A program made the translations under genes and the position numbers. The notes under the pieces are model-generated. The model saw only the letters and a list, made by a program, of their open reading frames with translations, was not told the DNA's origin and did not search any database. This document shows, piece by piece, positions 45,087 to 56,353 of a stretch of 64,000 nt of DNA. The DNA is from Haliclona indistincta (taxonomy: Eukaryota > Porifera > Demospongiae > Haplosclerida > Chalinidae). Positions within the stretch are counted from its first letter, which is position 1; each line of letters begins with the position of its first letter. The stretch lies in assembly GCA_964017065.1 (NCBI GenBank), contig OZ024784.1, forward strand, positions 15,419,152 through 15,483,151, written 5' to 3'.

Positions 45087-48000
45087 ATGGCGGTGTGGAA
45101 CTTGCTTTTTCTCACGTGTATCTATGCGTGGATATTCGGGCAAACAGCAGGTGTAGTTGTGGAGATGCCTCGCGCGTGGCAACGCAAACTCCACGATCCT
45201 GTTCCTGTGGAGTGGAATGAGCACCAAGAACCAACATTAGACGTGTTTCTACATGCTGTGCAAAAGCGACAGGTCTTCAACAACGACAGTGGGACTCCAA
45301 CTAACTTCAGCACTACTGTACCTTTGACTGGAGATAGTCACACTTATGGTTTGGTACACTGGTCTGGCTTGCCAAAGCAGGTGCTCACGATTTGATGCAC
45401 GAGTTGGTTGGGTTTAATTACTTTTGCACAGCGTATCTTCATTTTGACCAGGAAACGTGGATTTGGTGGATTTTCTACTGAGAGCTGGCTGTGGATGTAT
45501 GCTTAATATCAGACATACCAATGCCCATATTTACTGATGTTTACCTGCTGTTGTATGTTTGCCTAATCATTCATTTTCTTTCCAGCTCAAAGGACTATGG
45601 AAAGTCTTTCAATAACATTACAAATCTGTTTCCCGACTCTGCTGTCCTGGAATGGTACAGAATCAGCTCTAATGCTGACATTGTGAGTGTTTGTTTATTG
45701 TTATGCATGAAGGATTGAAATGTTGCCCTCTACTTCCTAGTTGGTATTCACTGATCGTATTCATCGTATGCTGTACATCACAACAGACGAGGGAGACTCA
45801 TTCAATGGATATAGTGTGCCGTTTGTTCCAGACACTTTGCTATTTCAGTATTCGTTTGTGTCTAATGTCTCGGAATATGAGCGACATGTTCTTGCATATG
45901 ACAGAGCAGCCAAGAGTGTATGTTGAAGAGCTAGCTTTTTCTAATTTAAAAAATGATTCTCTAGTTATGGGTATCGACTGATATCAGCAGCAACTCGTCT
46001 TGGACTATGCTTGGTACCAATGTGACCCGATATTACTGGAGACAGCTCAACTCAACTTACGAATCACCAACTACTGTGTATTACGAGAGAGCTGTGACTG
46101 GTTAGTGCAGCACTCATCATCATTCTCTCACTTTTCATTATTACTCTCCAGCTACCACTGCAATGCTATACTATGCTGACCAATCACAGTACAAGAATCC
46201 ACAACTTTTTAATTCATCTCTTGGAGAATTTCTTATCAATTCCTTTGTACTGCAACGAGAATACATGTTTGTACAGGTTAGTTGATGAGTGGGGTTCTTG
46301 TGAGTGCAAGTCCTTATTCTTCATCGCAGAAACCCGGTCAAACACAGAGCAGTGAGTATGCTAGTCCTCTATGGGTCAGCCATTGGAGAAAACCATTTAT
46401 GCAAGCACAGTTCCCACTGGAGATTGAAGAGAAGGTTAGTCATATATATTATATGCAGTAGTCTTCATTCTATTCTATTCCCTCTCTCTCTCTCAGCATT
46501 ATTCAGTAGTAGATGCTACAGAAGGCCAGGTGTTCATTGGTGTCTATCATGATCCTAACAACACTAACCTATACCTGTCAGAAGCAGCTGGTCTCAAGTA
46601 CTCACTGTCTTTACAGCAGATCGTCAGTCCTCCTGAATACGATTGGTTGGATGGGTATCCAACATTTGACGTGTATGTTACTGAGGGAATCTCTGGTACT
46701 TATCTGGCCAACAAGAGAGTATCTTATACGAATAACGGATATACTGTTATCACCTTTGACAAAGGAGGGCGATGGGCAACGCTAACACCGCCGACTGTAC
46801 ATGCTAACCAAGAACCCCTCATCTGTAACCCAGTGAGTACTTGAATAACTGTACACCTACCTATCTTTACTATCTCTCTCTCTCTCTTTCTCCCATCCAT
46901 TAGCCCTGTGCACTACATCTTCACATGTTCATTGATCAAGCACTATACAATCTTCAGTCAATACTCTCACAGGATTCAGCACCTGGTGTCATCATGGCTC
47001 TTGGTATGCCTTCTCTGTACTCCTCTCACTATCATTTCTTTCTTCTCAAGGCAATACTGGTACTAGCCTATCGTATACCTATGCTGGTCTCAAGTTGTAT
47101 ATCAGTCGTAATGGTGGGGTCACATGGAGTGAGTTGTTTGGTAACTACAATGAGTTCCAGTTGCTGGACTTTGGAGTGTATACTGCTGTGACTCCAAAAT
47201 ATCAAAGAACCAATGTTGTATAGTGAGTACCTTGTATTTGTAATGGGATTATTCCTTTTTCTGCTTTTTTCTCTAGTTATTCATGTGATGAAGGTGCTAC
47301 TTGGAATCAGTTGAAATTCTCAGATGAACGTATATATGTTGTTCGTATGCTAACAGAGCGTGGAGAGAAAGCTCAACATGCTACCATATTTGGATTCACT
47401 GGATATCCATTTGAATGGCTTGTTATTGATCTTGACTTTGAGACGCTAGAACTAGACCAGTGTAATGATACAGACTACTACTTATGGAGACCAACCGATG
47501 AGGCAAGCACCTGTATCACTCATCACTCTGTTACCATTGTCTCTCTCGTATAGCATCCTACTCAACAGTGTATACTGGGCGAGCAGTATGTGTTTGAGCG
47601 ACGACTACCAGATCATTGCTGTTCCATCAACTATGATTATGATAGACCGATTAGTCAACACACGTGTCCTTGTACCGGTGAAGATTATGAATGGTGAATC
47701 CACTATTTTACTACTCTTTCACTTGCTGATCTTTTTCCTTTAAAGTGATTTTGGTTTCCAGCGTGATGATCTCAATGGTCCTTGTAATCCAGTGTCTTTA
47801 TTGGTTTATCCTCCTGCTCCACCTGACTCGTGTTATGAGGGCGGGACTTACTCTTTTACCAGTGGGTGAGTGTGGTACTTTATACTGTACGTAGACTCCT
47901 TTTACTACTATCCCTCACTTCAGTTACCGTAAGATAGCTGGTGACAGTTGTTTTGTTGCCAATGAGACATTCTTTCTACCTAAAGTCCGTCCTTGTCCTG

Positions 48001-48716
48001 TGGTAGCGCCTGGAGCCCTGTTCATCGACCCCTCCATTAAGATCAGTGGTGTGGGGCATATAATCGATTTCACTTTACAGCAAGTCATTGTGAGTACGAT
48101 CTCACGTAATTTAAGATTCTTTTTAAAAAATTTCCTCTGTCATAGGGTGCTACAAATGTTACCACCTACCAGTGGGACTATGGTGATAATACTACATCAG
48201 GTCTACTGCACGGACTAGCATCAGCTGAACACATCAGCCACACCTACTGGTACCCAGGACAATATGAAGTGCGTATGACTGCTAATAATACTGGTGGACA
48301 AGGTGTCGCCTCTACTCTGATTGAAATACTGGGTTAGCATTGGCTGGATTCTATTCTGAACTATTTGTACCATCTCTTCTTCAGACTCCATCCAGTCAGT
48401 GTCTATTGCAGCCATTCCGACTGTACCTGTGGGTCGACCGGTAAACCTGCAAGCTAATGTTACTACTCTCAACAACACTCAGGTACAGCCTCTACCGGTT
48501 ACTACATGTACCATAATTATCTTATTATAGGAATTCACTCCTGCTACATATGAGTGGACTTTTGGTGATGGATCACCAGTTGTATCTAGCAATACCCATA
48601 TAGTGTCACATACATTTACCAAAGAGATACAGGCTAGTGTTAGAGTAGTGGTGTCAAACAGTCTTGGGGCAAAAACTGGTATGATTAGCATCCAAGCTAT
48701 TGATGGTACGTGGAAC

Positions 48717-48769
<53 letters not shown>

Positions 48770-51555
48770 CCCTGGTGGTTCAACTGGTAGAGTCCTGGGT
48801 TTATGACCCAGAGGATACCGGACGACACTGGTTCGAATCCCAGGGCAGGAGGAAAAAGAAGAACAAAAAAAAACATCACAAGTACTCCAGCCCACCAGCC
48901 CACCCATCTGTAAAACGGGTACCTGGTCTTGTACTGGGGGAGCAAAGCACACCGACTGTGTCTCATTGTACCACTAATGGTAGTGGTGGGACTACAGGGT
49001 GCCCACACCGGCAGTGGGAGGCATGGTTGGTACCTCCTGCGAGTTCCTTGCCCGGGCTCCAGGAGCGCTCATAGCACCGGCACATCGTACCTGCTTAGTG
49101 CACAGGTGCCCTGGCTCCTGCGAGAGGCTTTGCTTTTGTGTGTGTGTGTGTGTGTATTGATGTGGTTCATCATTATAGTGAGCAGCAATACCTTGAAGCT
49201 AGTTGCTCTGGCTTCAGCTAATCATCCCGCTCCTCCAAATACTTTCATCCCCATCAACACACCTCTTTCGATACAGTTACAGTCTATCAATGTAAGGATT
49301 CCTATATTAATTTTTGTTAATATATTTTTTCTTCACCCTAGACCTCTCAGGCACTATCTGCCAATGGAATACAATACCGTTGGTATATAGTTGATCAATT
49401 TAACTATATATCATTGGGAATCTCTAATTCTTCCACCTTGTCCTATACTTTCTCCGCTCCTCGAAGATATTTGACATCAGTTGATATATATTTCAGTCAT
49501 AACTATGTCTCTAGTATATCACAATTATTCACTGCAATAGGTGAGTACGGTATTGTATTCTCATAGACTGTATTTACCTTGTTCATATCTCATTCAGACT
49601 CAATCCAGTCAGTATCCATCGTATCTCCTCACACTGTAGCTGTTGGTCAAGCGGTGTACCTATATGCTGATGTAACCACCCTCAACAACACTCAAGTGAG
49701 TGTCTCAATAACAGCACTTACTAATGCCCTCTTTCTCTCAGTATTTTACTCCAGCTCAATATAAATGGCACTTTGATGATGGATCACAAGATGTGACTAC
49801 CTCAACTCCTAGTACACATCATGTATTCACCTCCACACAATCACTAGCTAATGTCAGTGTAGTAGTGTCCAATGGGCTCGGAGGACAAGTCACTGGGTAC
49901 AACTCTATCACAGCTATCAATGGTGTGCATCTGATGTGTTGATGTGTGTTTTATAATACTAAATTGTTTACGTACACAGTTACTAATGACAATCTGGTAC
50001 TGCACTACATTGTCAATGGAGTGCAGTATAACACAGCTTATCTTCCTACACTCACGAACATCACATTTTCTGTTGATATAGTCAACTCTAATGTAAGTAC
50101 ACAGATTGTCTCAGTTATTGTACAACTGCCTCTCCTTAGAATCACTTTGAAGGTTTTGTATACTCATGGAACATACATCAGATCACCGGCAATGTGCCTC
50201 CAGTTCAGAGAATGACTAACACTTCATCTCTCAATATTATTCTTACTAGCTCTGGACGTTACGAGGTTGTGGTATCCACACAATACTCAGTTGCTGGTGG
50301 TGAGGTGGAAGAAAAAACTGCTTTACATCAGACATTTACTGCTGAAGGTACGACGTGGTAAAAACTACTCTTGTCTCACATTATTCTTTTCGCAGATCAA
50401 CTAGGCACTGTAGCAGTTGTTGGTGTTCGTGAAGGCTATAGACAGGGCTCGATATTATCATTGAACATTACTGCCATTACGAAGCAGTCGCTGCCTTATG
50501 TTGGACCTCTGCAGCTATATGTCTCGAGACTAAATGATGATATCGTCGAACCAGTATATTCTCAGCACTATACGTTCAATGCGGCTGCTGTCACTACCTT
50601 CGCTTTGTCTGAAACTGGAAATTTTGATCTCATGTTCTCATTTCAAAACAACGTATCTTCTAGTAGTGCTGATCAGGCTGTTACAGTAGCAGCAGTGGGT
50701 CAGTATTCGTATGTTAGACTGGTGTTCAGTCAAACAGACACTCACTTGTCTCATGAGTGGTTCTACCAGCTACAGCAAGCTGTGTTTAGTACAACAATAC
50801 AAGTGAGCCTGTGTTCAGCTACTATATTGGTTACTATCTTTATTTTTAGCTTTTGAATGTCAATCCATGGCAAGTTGAGGTGAATGTGTCTGATGTTATC
50901 AAGGCTGCACCTCTCACTCGTCGATCAAGTGATGTCATACTGGTAGCTAATGTGTACCTCATACCTGCTGATCTTACTACTGACAGTATTACCAATATCA
51001 AACAGGTAAAGATTGTGTTAGGTTTGAACCACTTTGATTTCTTGTTTTATGTAGCGTGCTGATCAGCTGGTAAAAGCTGCCAACGATCATACTCTTAGCT
51101 TTACTGTGAACGGTCAGACACTTCTTGTGGATTCTGCTGATCTTGGTTTACCAAGTAGGTATTTGTATGAGTGTGTGCGTATGCTGTGTTTCTGTTCTGT
51201 AGGTGCAAGCTCATTCAACTTTCTACCAGTGGTTATTGGAGGTAGTGTTTTTGCAGGCATCTTGTTTGTGCTTGTAGGGATTGCTGTGGTAGTACTAGCA
51301 GTGTACTGGAAGAAGTGAGTGTGTGTGAGACCCAGTTTGACTTACTCTTATGCTTATCTCAGAAAGTACCACAGTCTCGAGGTACGATACACTCGGCTAC
51401 AGCAAGGCCCTGTCAGGTTCACATTTGCCGCTGATGGCGAGACATTGGATGATGATGATATGAGAGCTACTGATGATGATAGAGATGAGGAAATGGCGTC
51501 ATTTACGTCATTTCCTCAACCCGGCACTATTGGAGAGAACGAGTCAGATAGTTGA
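45087..51555 (+). CDS. VPS10-domain sorting receptor with PKD repeats (SorCS/sortilin-like)
   Basis: Type I receptor. The signal peptide (MAVWNLLFLTCIYAWIFGQT) precedes a VPS10 beta-propeller about 650 residues long. Its Asp-box-like turns include SSKDYGKSFNNIT, TTDEGDSFNGYSV, SRNGGVTWSELFG and SCDEGATWNQLKF. The cysteine-rich 10CC region follows (CILGEQYVF...CPCTGEDYECDFGFQRD). Then come at least two PKD-type domains, each with the TYxWDFGDG-like core: YQWDYGDN and YEWTFGDGS. A third copy YKWHFDDGS is similar. DSIQSVSI and NVTTLNNTQ recur, so PKDs arose by duplication. The helix VVIGGSVFAGILFVLVGIAV leads to a tail with YxxL-type signals (YHSL, YTRL) and an acidic cluster (DDDDMRATDDDRDEE). 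Multiple PKDs point to SorCS relatives. It is intron-rich and carries a SINE near 48770. Confidence 0.85.
48721..48765. repeat. (GT)n microsatellite next to SINE
   Basis: About 45 bp of GT just after the 5' splice site region of a VPS10-receptor intron, abutting the tRNA-like head of the SINE. Confidence 0.95.
48769..49155 (+). mobile_element. tRNA-derived SINE in VPS10-receptor intron
   Basis: The first 78 nt (48769-48846) look like a tRNA. Acceptor arm GCCCTGG pairs with CCAGGGC, there is an anticodon-like stem CTGGG/CCCAG with loop TTTATGA, and a perfect B box GGTTCGAATCC lies at 48830-48840. The A box is TGGTTCAACTGG. The T stem is one base short and overlaps the acceptor arm, so it is not a working tRNA gene. 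A non-tRNA body of about 290 bp follows, ending in a (TG)n tail at about 49137-49155. Its target duplication cannot be told apart from the flanking GT repeats. Confidence 0.8.
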
Positions 51556-51730
51556 CAATAAGCAGGTTTTTGTAAAGCATAAGCATAGTTCATCAAAAAT
51601 ACATTTGTGTGTGCTGCAATTGTAGTGGACAGTTATAAAACTATGTGCAATACAGTCTGTCCATTGCTGTGTCTTCCTTTACTCATTATTCACTTGCCTC
51701 ATAAAAAAAAATTTTTTTTTCTGACATGTG

Positions 51731-53507
51731 TTAGTTTGATCCATAGTTACTGCATGCTGAGTTTTTAAGTAATGGTTGTTGTTCGAGCAATTCTTCCCAC
51801 CATTGGTGTTGCTCCTCTTCATATTGAGCTGCTTTTTCTATTTCTCTTTCGTACACATCTTCTATCATGTATTGTATGTTGACGATCTCGTCACGTTGTC
51901 GATACTGATATCGTCTAGACACACACAGATACATCATTAGTGACAGGAAAATCAGGAAGGCTTTGATTTCGTGAATAACTTCCCAGGTGTTGCTTTTACT
52001 GATGAAAAGATCAGTAATTTCAACAAATAGAAAGTTTACAGCTAGCGAGGCATACCACATACCAATGAGCAGTCCCTTCAGTCGTAGAGGAGCTTGAGCA
52101 CAAATAAACTCTAATGCAGTCATGAATACCAGTAGGAAGGAGAGGCCTTGTAGTATGCTGGGTATTATTAGGAGCAGGAATGGAGTGCTGTGTGTAGGGG
52201 AGCAGGAATGGAGTGCTGTGTGTAGGGCAATAGTACTCATTATCAGTCAGTGATGGTATGCTAGTACATGTTCCATTGCTGGCTACTTGTATGTTCATGA
52301 AATAACAGAAATCAAGTGGAACTGGTTCGAAAGCCTTGCATGGAGTACCACCAGCCATTGTTGCCTGTATGGTGATTTCTGTAATCTTTTCAAGTAAACA
52401 GCATACCAATCCTAATCCCATTCTTTTCAGCATGTTGGGGGTGTATTTTTGGGTGCATGCTTGCCTTGCGACTATCATCTGATATACTGGAACACCAAGG
52501 ATGATGGTTACTATGGTAACATGCACTGGATCACCTAGTGTCAGCAATACAATGAGCGGTGGGCACTGTGTTTGGAATAGCTGATCAAGCAACGAGTAGC
52601 CATGTCCTGACAGATGAAACCCAGTCAACGAAAAGAGAAGCAGAAGAATGCGAAAGAATGTCTTAGCATCCTCGACCTCTTCAGTAGTGAATGGTCCTCC
52701 GTACTTTTCTTTTCCCAGATCAATGCGTGGTGGAATATCCTCCTCCCAGTAGGTGAAGGCACTGCGTTTTTCAGGAACCTTATGCTTCCAAGCATACTTT
52801 AGTACTTGGTAGATAAGCTTGAGGGGATGCTGACCTGTACGATCGATATTGAGATGTTTTTTTGAGAATCTAAGAAGGCACAATCCAGTGAAACCACTCA
52901 CTAGCTGCAATCCACCTAAAATTATGACAAGAGTGCATGACATTTGTATTTCCAATGGATGCAAGTTATGGAATATTGGGTGCTCCAAGTGTGGTAGTTC
53001 AACTACACAGTTCCCAAAATAAAAAAACACTCCAATTGCAATGTATTGTATAAGCAACCTGCCCACATTACAACTCCAGTAGTACCAGTGTGCAAAGCTA
53101 CTCAGCTTGCTTGTCGGTGCTTCTAGCATTTGATCCATTCCGAACTGTATTGCAGTAGATTCAAACAGCCCCACTCCAATAAGGCTCACTATAATGGATA
53201 TGCCTGGTAATGCGTACCTTCCTTGACTATAAGGGAAGTTCAAATATACCAAACCACCAGCTATCACAAGAATGGAACCAATTATGACCGTGAAAAAGGA
53301 GGCAAGTGCAAATTTGTATCTAGTGAAGTACACATCAGCAAGCCAGCCAAGCAATGGATACAAGAGGTAGGTGATGGATTGAGGAATGAGTAATGGAAGA
53401 GCTCCTAATTTATTCACTGTACGATAGAAAGCAAAGTCTGTCGTGAAAGCGTTCATATGAATCAGTAAGCAACAAAAAATCATGATATAGGCTGCTTTGA
53501 ACGCCAT
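51731..53507 (-). CDS. POT/SLC15-family transporter, frame broken by a 28-bp duplication
   Basis: Multi-helix proton-coupled oligopeptide transporter family protein. The N-terminal part (ATG at 53505-53507, MAFKAAYIMIFCCLLIHM) has the POT pattern: GWLADVYFTRYKFALAS after helix 2, and FAHWYYWSCNVGRLL in place of 'FYWSINIG'. The frame runs to about 52230, then shifts at a 28-bp tandem duplication (52173-52227). Past it another frame resumes with PSILQGLSFLLVFMTALEFI and helices NFLFVEITDLFI and AFLIFLSLMMYLCV. The original stop at 51731-51733 remains, so a single copy of the unit would give one open frame. As it stands the protein loses its last helices. An ATG at 53564 is in frame, but an upstream exon is also possible. 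Confidence 0.72.
52173..52227. repeat. 28-bp tandem duplication inside POT transporter
   Basis: Two adjacent copies, 52173-52200 and 52201-52227, match at 27 positions, with the next base differing. The length leaves remainder 1 on division by 3, so it shifts the frame. Confidence 0.95.
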
Positions 53508-53866
53508 ACTGTAGGTAACTGTGAGATATAAGAAACTGCAACAGCTTATATGCACATGTATCATGAGATTAGCGGAACCAAGTTGTCATATTCCATGTTA
53601 GGTGACGCTTCCTTGTTGTTCTTTCCATAGTTACCATACACACCTAGACCGTGTTGTAACATTAGACCGCTTTTGAAATTCGTATGCATTCCAATGAGAT
53701 TCATAATAATATCATCTTAATAAGTTGTAGATAGAAATACTATTTGTGACACTAAATACTGTTACTCGATATTAGAGAAGAGGAGGAGAGAGTCTGTAAC
53801 TAGTCAACAAGATCCCTAGGAGGGAGAGACAGATTAGAGGCTATCAGATAGTGCACAAAGGGACAC
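53508..53866. other. Spacer between POT transporter and SLBP
   Basis: 359 bp. It probably holds the transporter promoter and the SLBP 3' flank. A candidate 3' splice site (ACAG near 53522) could join an extra first transporter exon. I see no other gene. Confidence 0.35.
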
Positions 53867-54747
53867 TCACAGTCCACATATAGCAGCATCTTCAGCTGTC
53901 AACTCCTGTGCAACGGGATCCCAACGATGCAGGGCTCTACGCCATACTCTGATCTGTCCTTGCCATGAACGGGTACTGCAGTTTTTGCGTTTGTCTGGAG
54001 TCTGAGGGTCGTCTTTACCACGTTGCCACCTAGTAGAGATGGTGATAAGTGTAAATTGCATAATTATAATCATCAACTCACTTTGGCACCATCTGAATGT
54101 ATTTTGTATAGCCAATAGTTTTCTTGCCGAAATCGATCTGTTTTTGTCGTTGAGTCTGTCTGTGTATAGGATCAATCTGCTGGTTAGTACAGGGTGGAGA
54201 GTTTTCATCGAGTGGGTTTTCTCTGTCAAACAGTCTGCGTTGTGCAGCAACTTTTAGTGGTCGATCATTGTCTGGTGTGCTGGTCTCCATGGGGCTGTTA
54301 GTCTGCTCCACTACTGGTGTCTGCATTACTGGACTAGTGAATACAGCAGGTCGTTTAGTAGACACATCCACAACAGGGCTTCGTTCATCTAGTGTGCGCT
54401 TGTGCCCTCGGGCAATATCAGCATAGCTGTTGCTAGATCGAACATAAGCTGAGATAGATGGTGTGCTGTTTAGATTATGCTCCGCCTTCTTGTTTTCTTC
54501 TTCTGGGGTGTTCAGATACTCTTCAAAGGGTAGCACTGTTGGAGAAGTTAGTTCCTGGGATTTTTCTCTGCGCAGCTGCAATGATCGATCCCTGTAGACA
54601 CAAGTGAATAGTACATGAACACAAAATAATCAAGACAAAATGAACGTACATAAGTTCCTGGATAGCCTCCTGATCACCAGATTGCTCGGCATCCACAATG
54701 TCCGCCCAGTCAATATGCTCAAAGGTTAGGTCAAGACCTTCAGTCAT
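53867..54747 (-). CDS. SLBP: Histone RNA hairpin-binding protein
   Basis: Binds the stem-loop at the end of replication-dependent histone mRNAs. The RNA-binding domain reads [20 protein letters not shown], then [17 protein letters not shown] and [14 protein letters not shown]. The human sequence is [21 protein letters not shown] ... [29 protein letters not shown]. The TPNK motif appears as TPDK. The N-terminus carries regulatory Ser/Thr-Pro sites ([18 protein letters not shown]). The start at 54745-54747 ([19 protein letters not shown]) is well supported. The C-terminus stops shortly after the domain (DAAICGL), shorter than in vertebrates. It is divergent from MMS19 across 343 bp. Confidence 0.93.
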
Positions 54748-55090
54748 GTTCTGGGAAAGAAGAATGAGTAATGTCTTGGTTATTAAAAACAAAAAACGTC
54801 CTACCGGTTTACTTAACAGACTAAACTTTCTTTGACAGCAAATAAATAAAACCTAGCCTCTGGTCTAGATTGAAGGCAGCAGTGATTGAGAGACTAGTAG
54901 ACTGTTCCTAGCTTGTCGACCGATCGACTGTGTGTTGTTCGCGCGAATTTTTAGATGCCACGCCTATACGCATGCGCACTTGAGCAAACCGGGAATCTTT
55001 CGCGCACGATTTCGCGGTAATCGCGTGATGCACTTAGCTATCCCTGTACCTGTACCATTCCACCATTCCCCGGCCTCGCCCATTGTAAAT
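54748..55090. promoter_or_regulatory. Bidirectional spacer SLBP/MMS19
   Basis: 343 bp between divergent starts. A CpG-rich core lies around 54930-55030. A weak in-frame extension of MMS19 upstream of its ATG is present but lacks a family match. Confidence 0.5.
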
Positions 55091-56282
55091 ATGGATACCT
55101 CCCCTGGCCCACGTGTTGATCAAGTATCGTCTTTGTGTTTCGAGTTTGTGCGTGGAGCTTCACAGTCTGATGTTCCCTTACAGCTTGCTAAAGGTTATTG
55201 AGTTCCTTTCAACGATTTTATTATTAAATCAATATTTAATTGTGTAGGCATCAGTAATGGTCATAGCCATCTTGTTACAGTAGTAGAGGCTTTAGGGTGA
55301 GTAGAATGAGTATAGGGCTTCATTCAGTAATAAAAAATTCTTTATAGTGAGCATCTAACCAGCACTGATATTGATGTGCGTGGACAGGCTACACTATTGC
55401 TGTGTGAACTCATTGGTAAGCTGGAATCTGGTTTGCTGAATGCCGATGAAGGTGAGCATGTGTTTCTATCATATATGTCTCTCATACAACACTCACTGTA
55501 GTTCACTACCTGTCGACTTTTTTATGTGATCGGCTCAAGGACAGTTCTCTCATTACACCCTATGTGTTGCAAGGATTAGTATCACTAGTGAGTATTGTGT
55601 ACTGTACGTATGAGAGTGATGGTGTGTGCACTGAGTAGATCAATCGCCATCCATTGAGTGACGAAGATGCTGTATCAATAGTGAGGTCACTTTACAAAGA
55701 GATACACGCACAGGTCAGTTAGCGGTGAGCATCATGCTACTAAAGTATGTGTTCATTTGCTACAGAGCTTACAACAAACGCAACGCCTCAAGCTATTCAA
55801 CATACTGAGACTAATGGTGAACAAGAAACTTGAAGGTACAGTGAATTCTCTGTTTCTTTTAATAATTTATGTCTCATCTTTTACTGACAGCTATGCGTGC
55901 AGTGAGCTCCGAGTTCTTGCTAGGCTATGTTCAAGCTGTTGATGGCGAGAAGGACCCACGATGTCTGATGCTGATATTCTCTACAGTACCAACCATTGCC
56001 TGTCATATCGAACTAGGTTGAGCAATGAGCATTACCCTATACTGCTCTAAAATTACTAACCTACACAGATCCATTAACTGAAGACCTGTTTGAAGTTGTA
56101 TCATGCTATTATCCTATTGACTTCACTCCAGTAAGCATCCATGAGTTTGACTCAGTGAGTAACTAGTGTATCTCTCTTGTTTAGTCTCCCAATGACCCAC
56201 TTGGTGTTACACGTGATCAGTTAGCTACTAGGCTGAGAGAGTGTCTAATAGCAACTCCTGCATTTGCTGAAGTGAGTCACAA

Positions 56283-56353
<71 letters not shown>

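Noticed and set aside
48769..48846. Functional tRNA gene
   Set aside because: The T stem is shortened and overlaps the acceptor arm, the D stem is weak, and the sequence continues into a SINE body.
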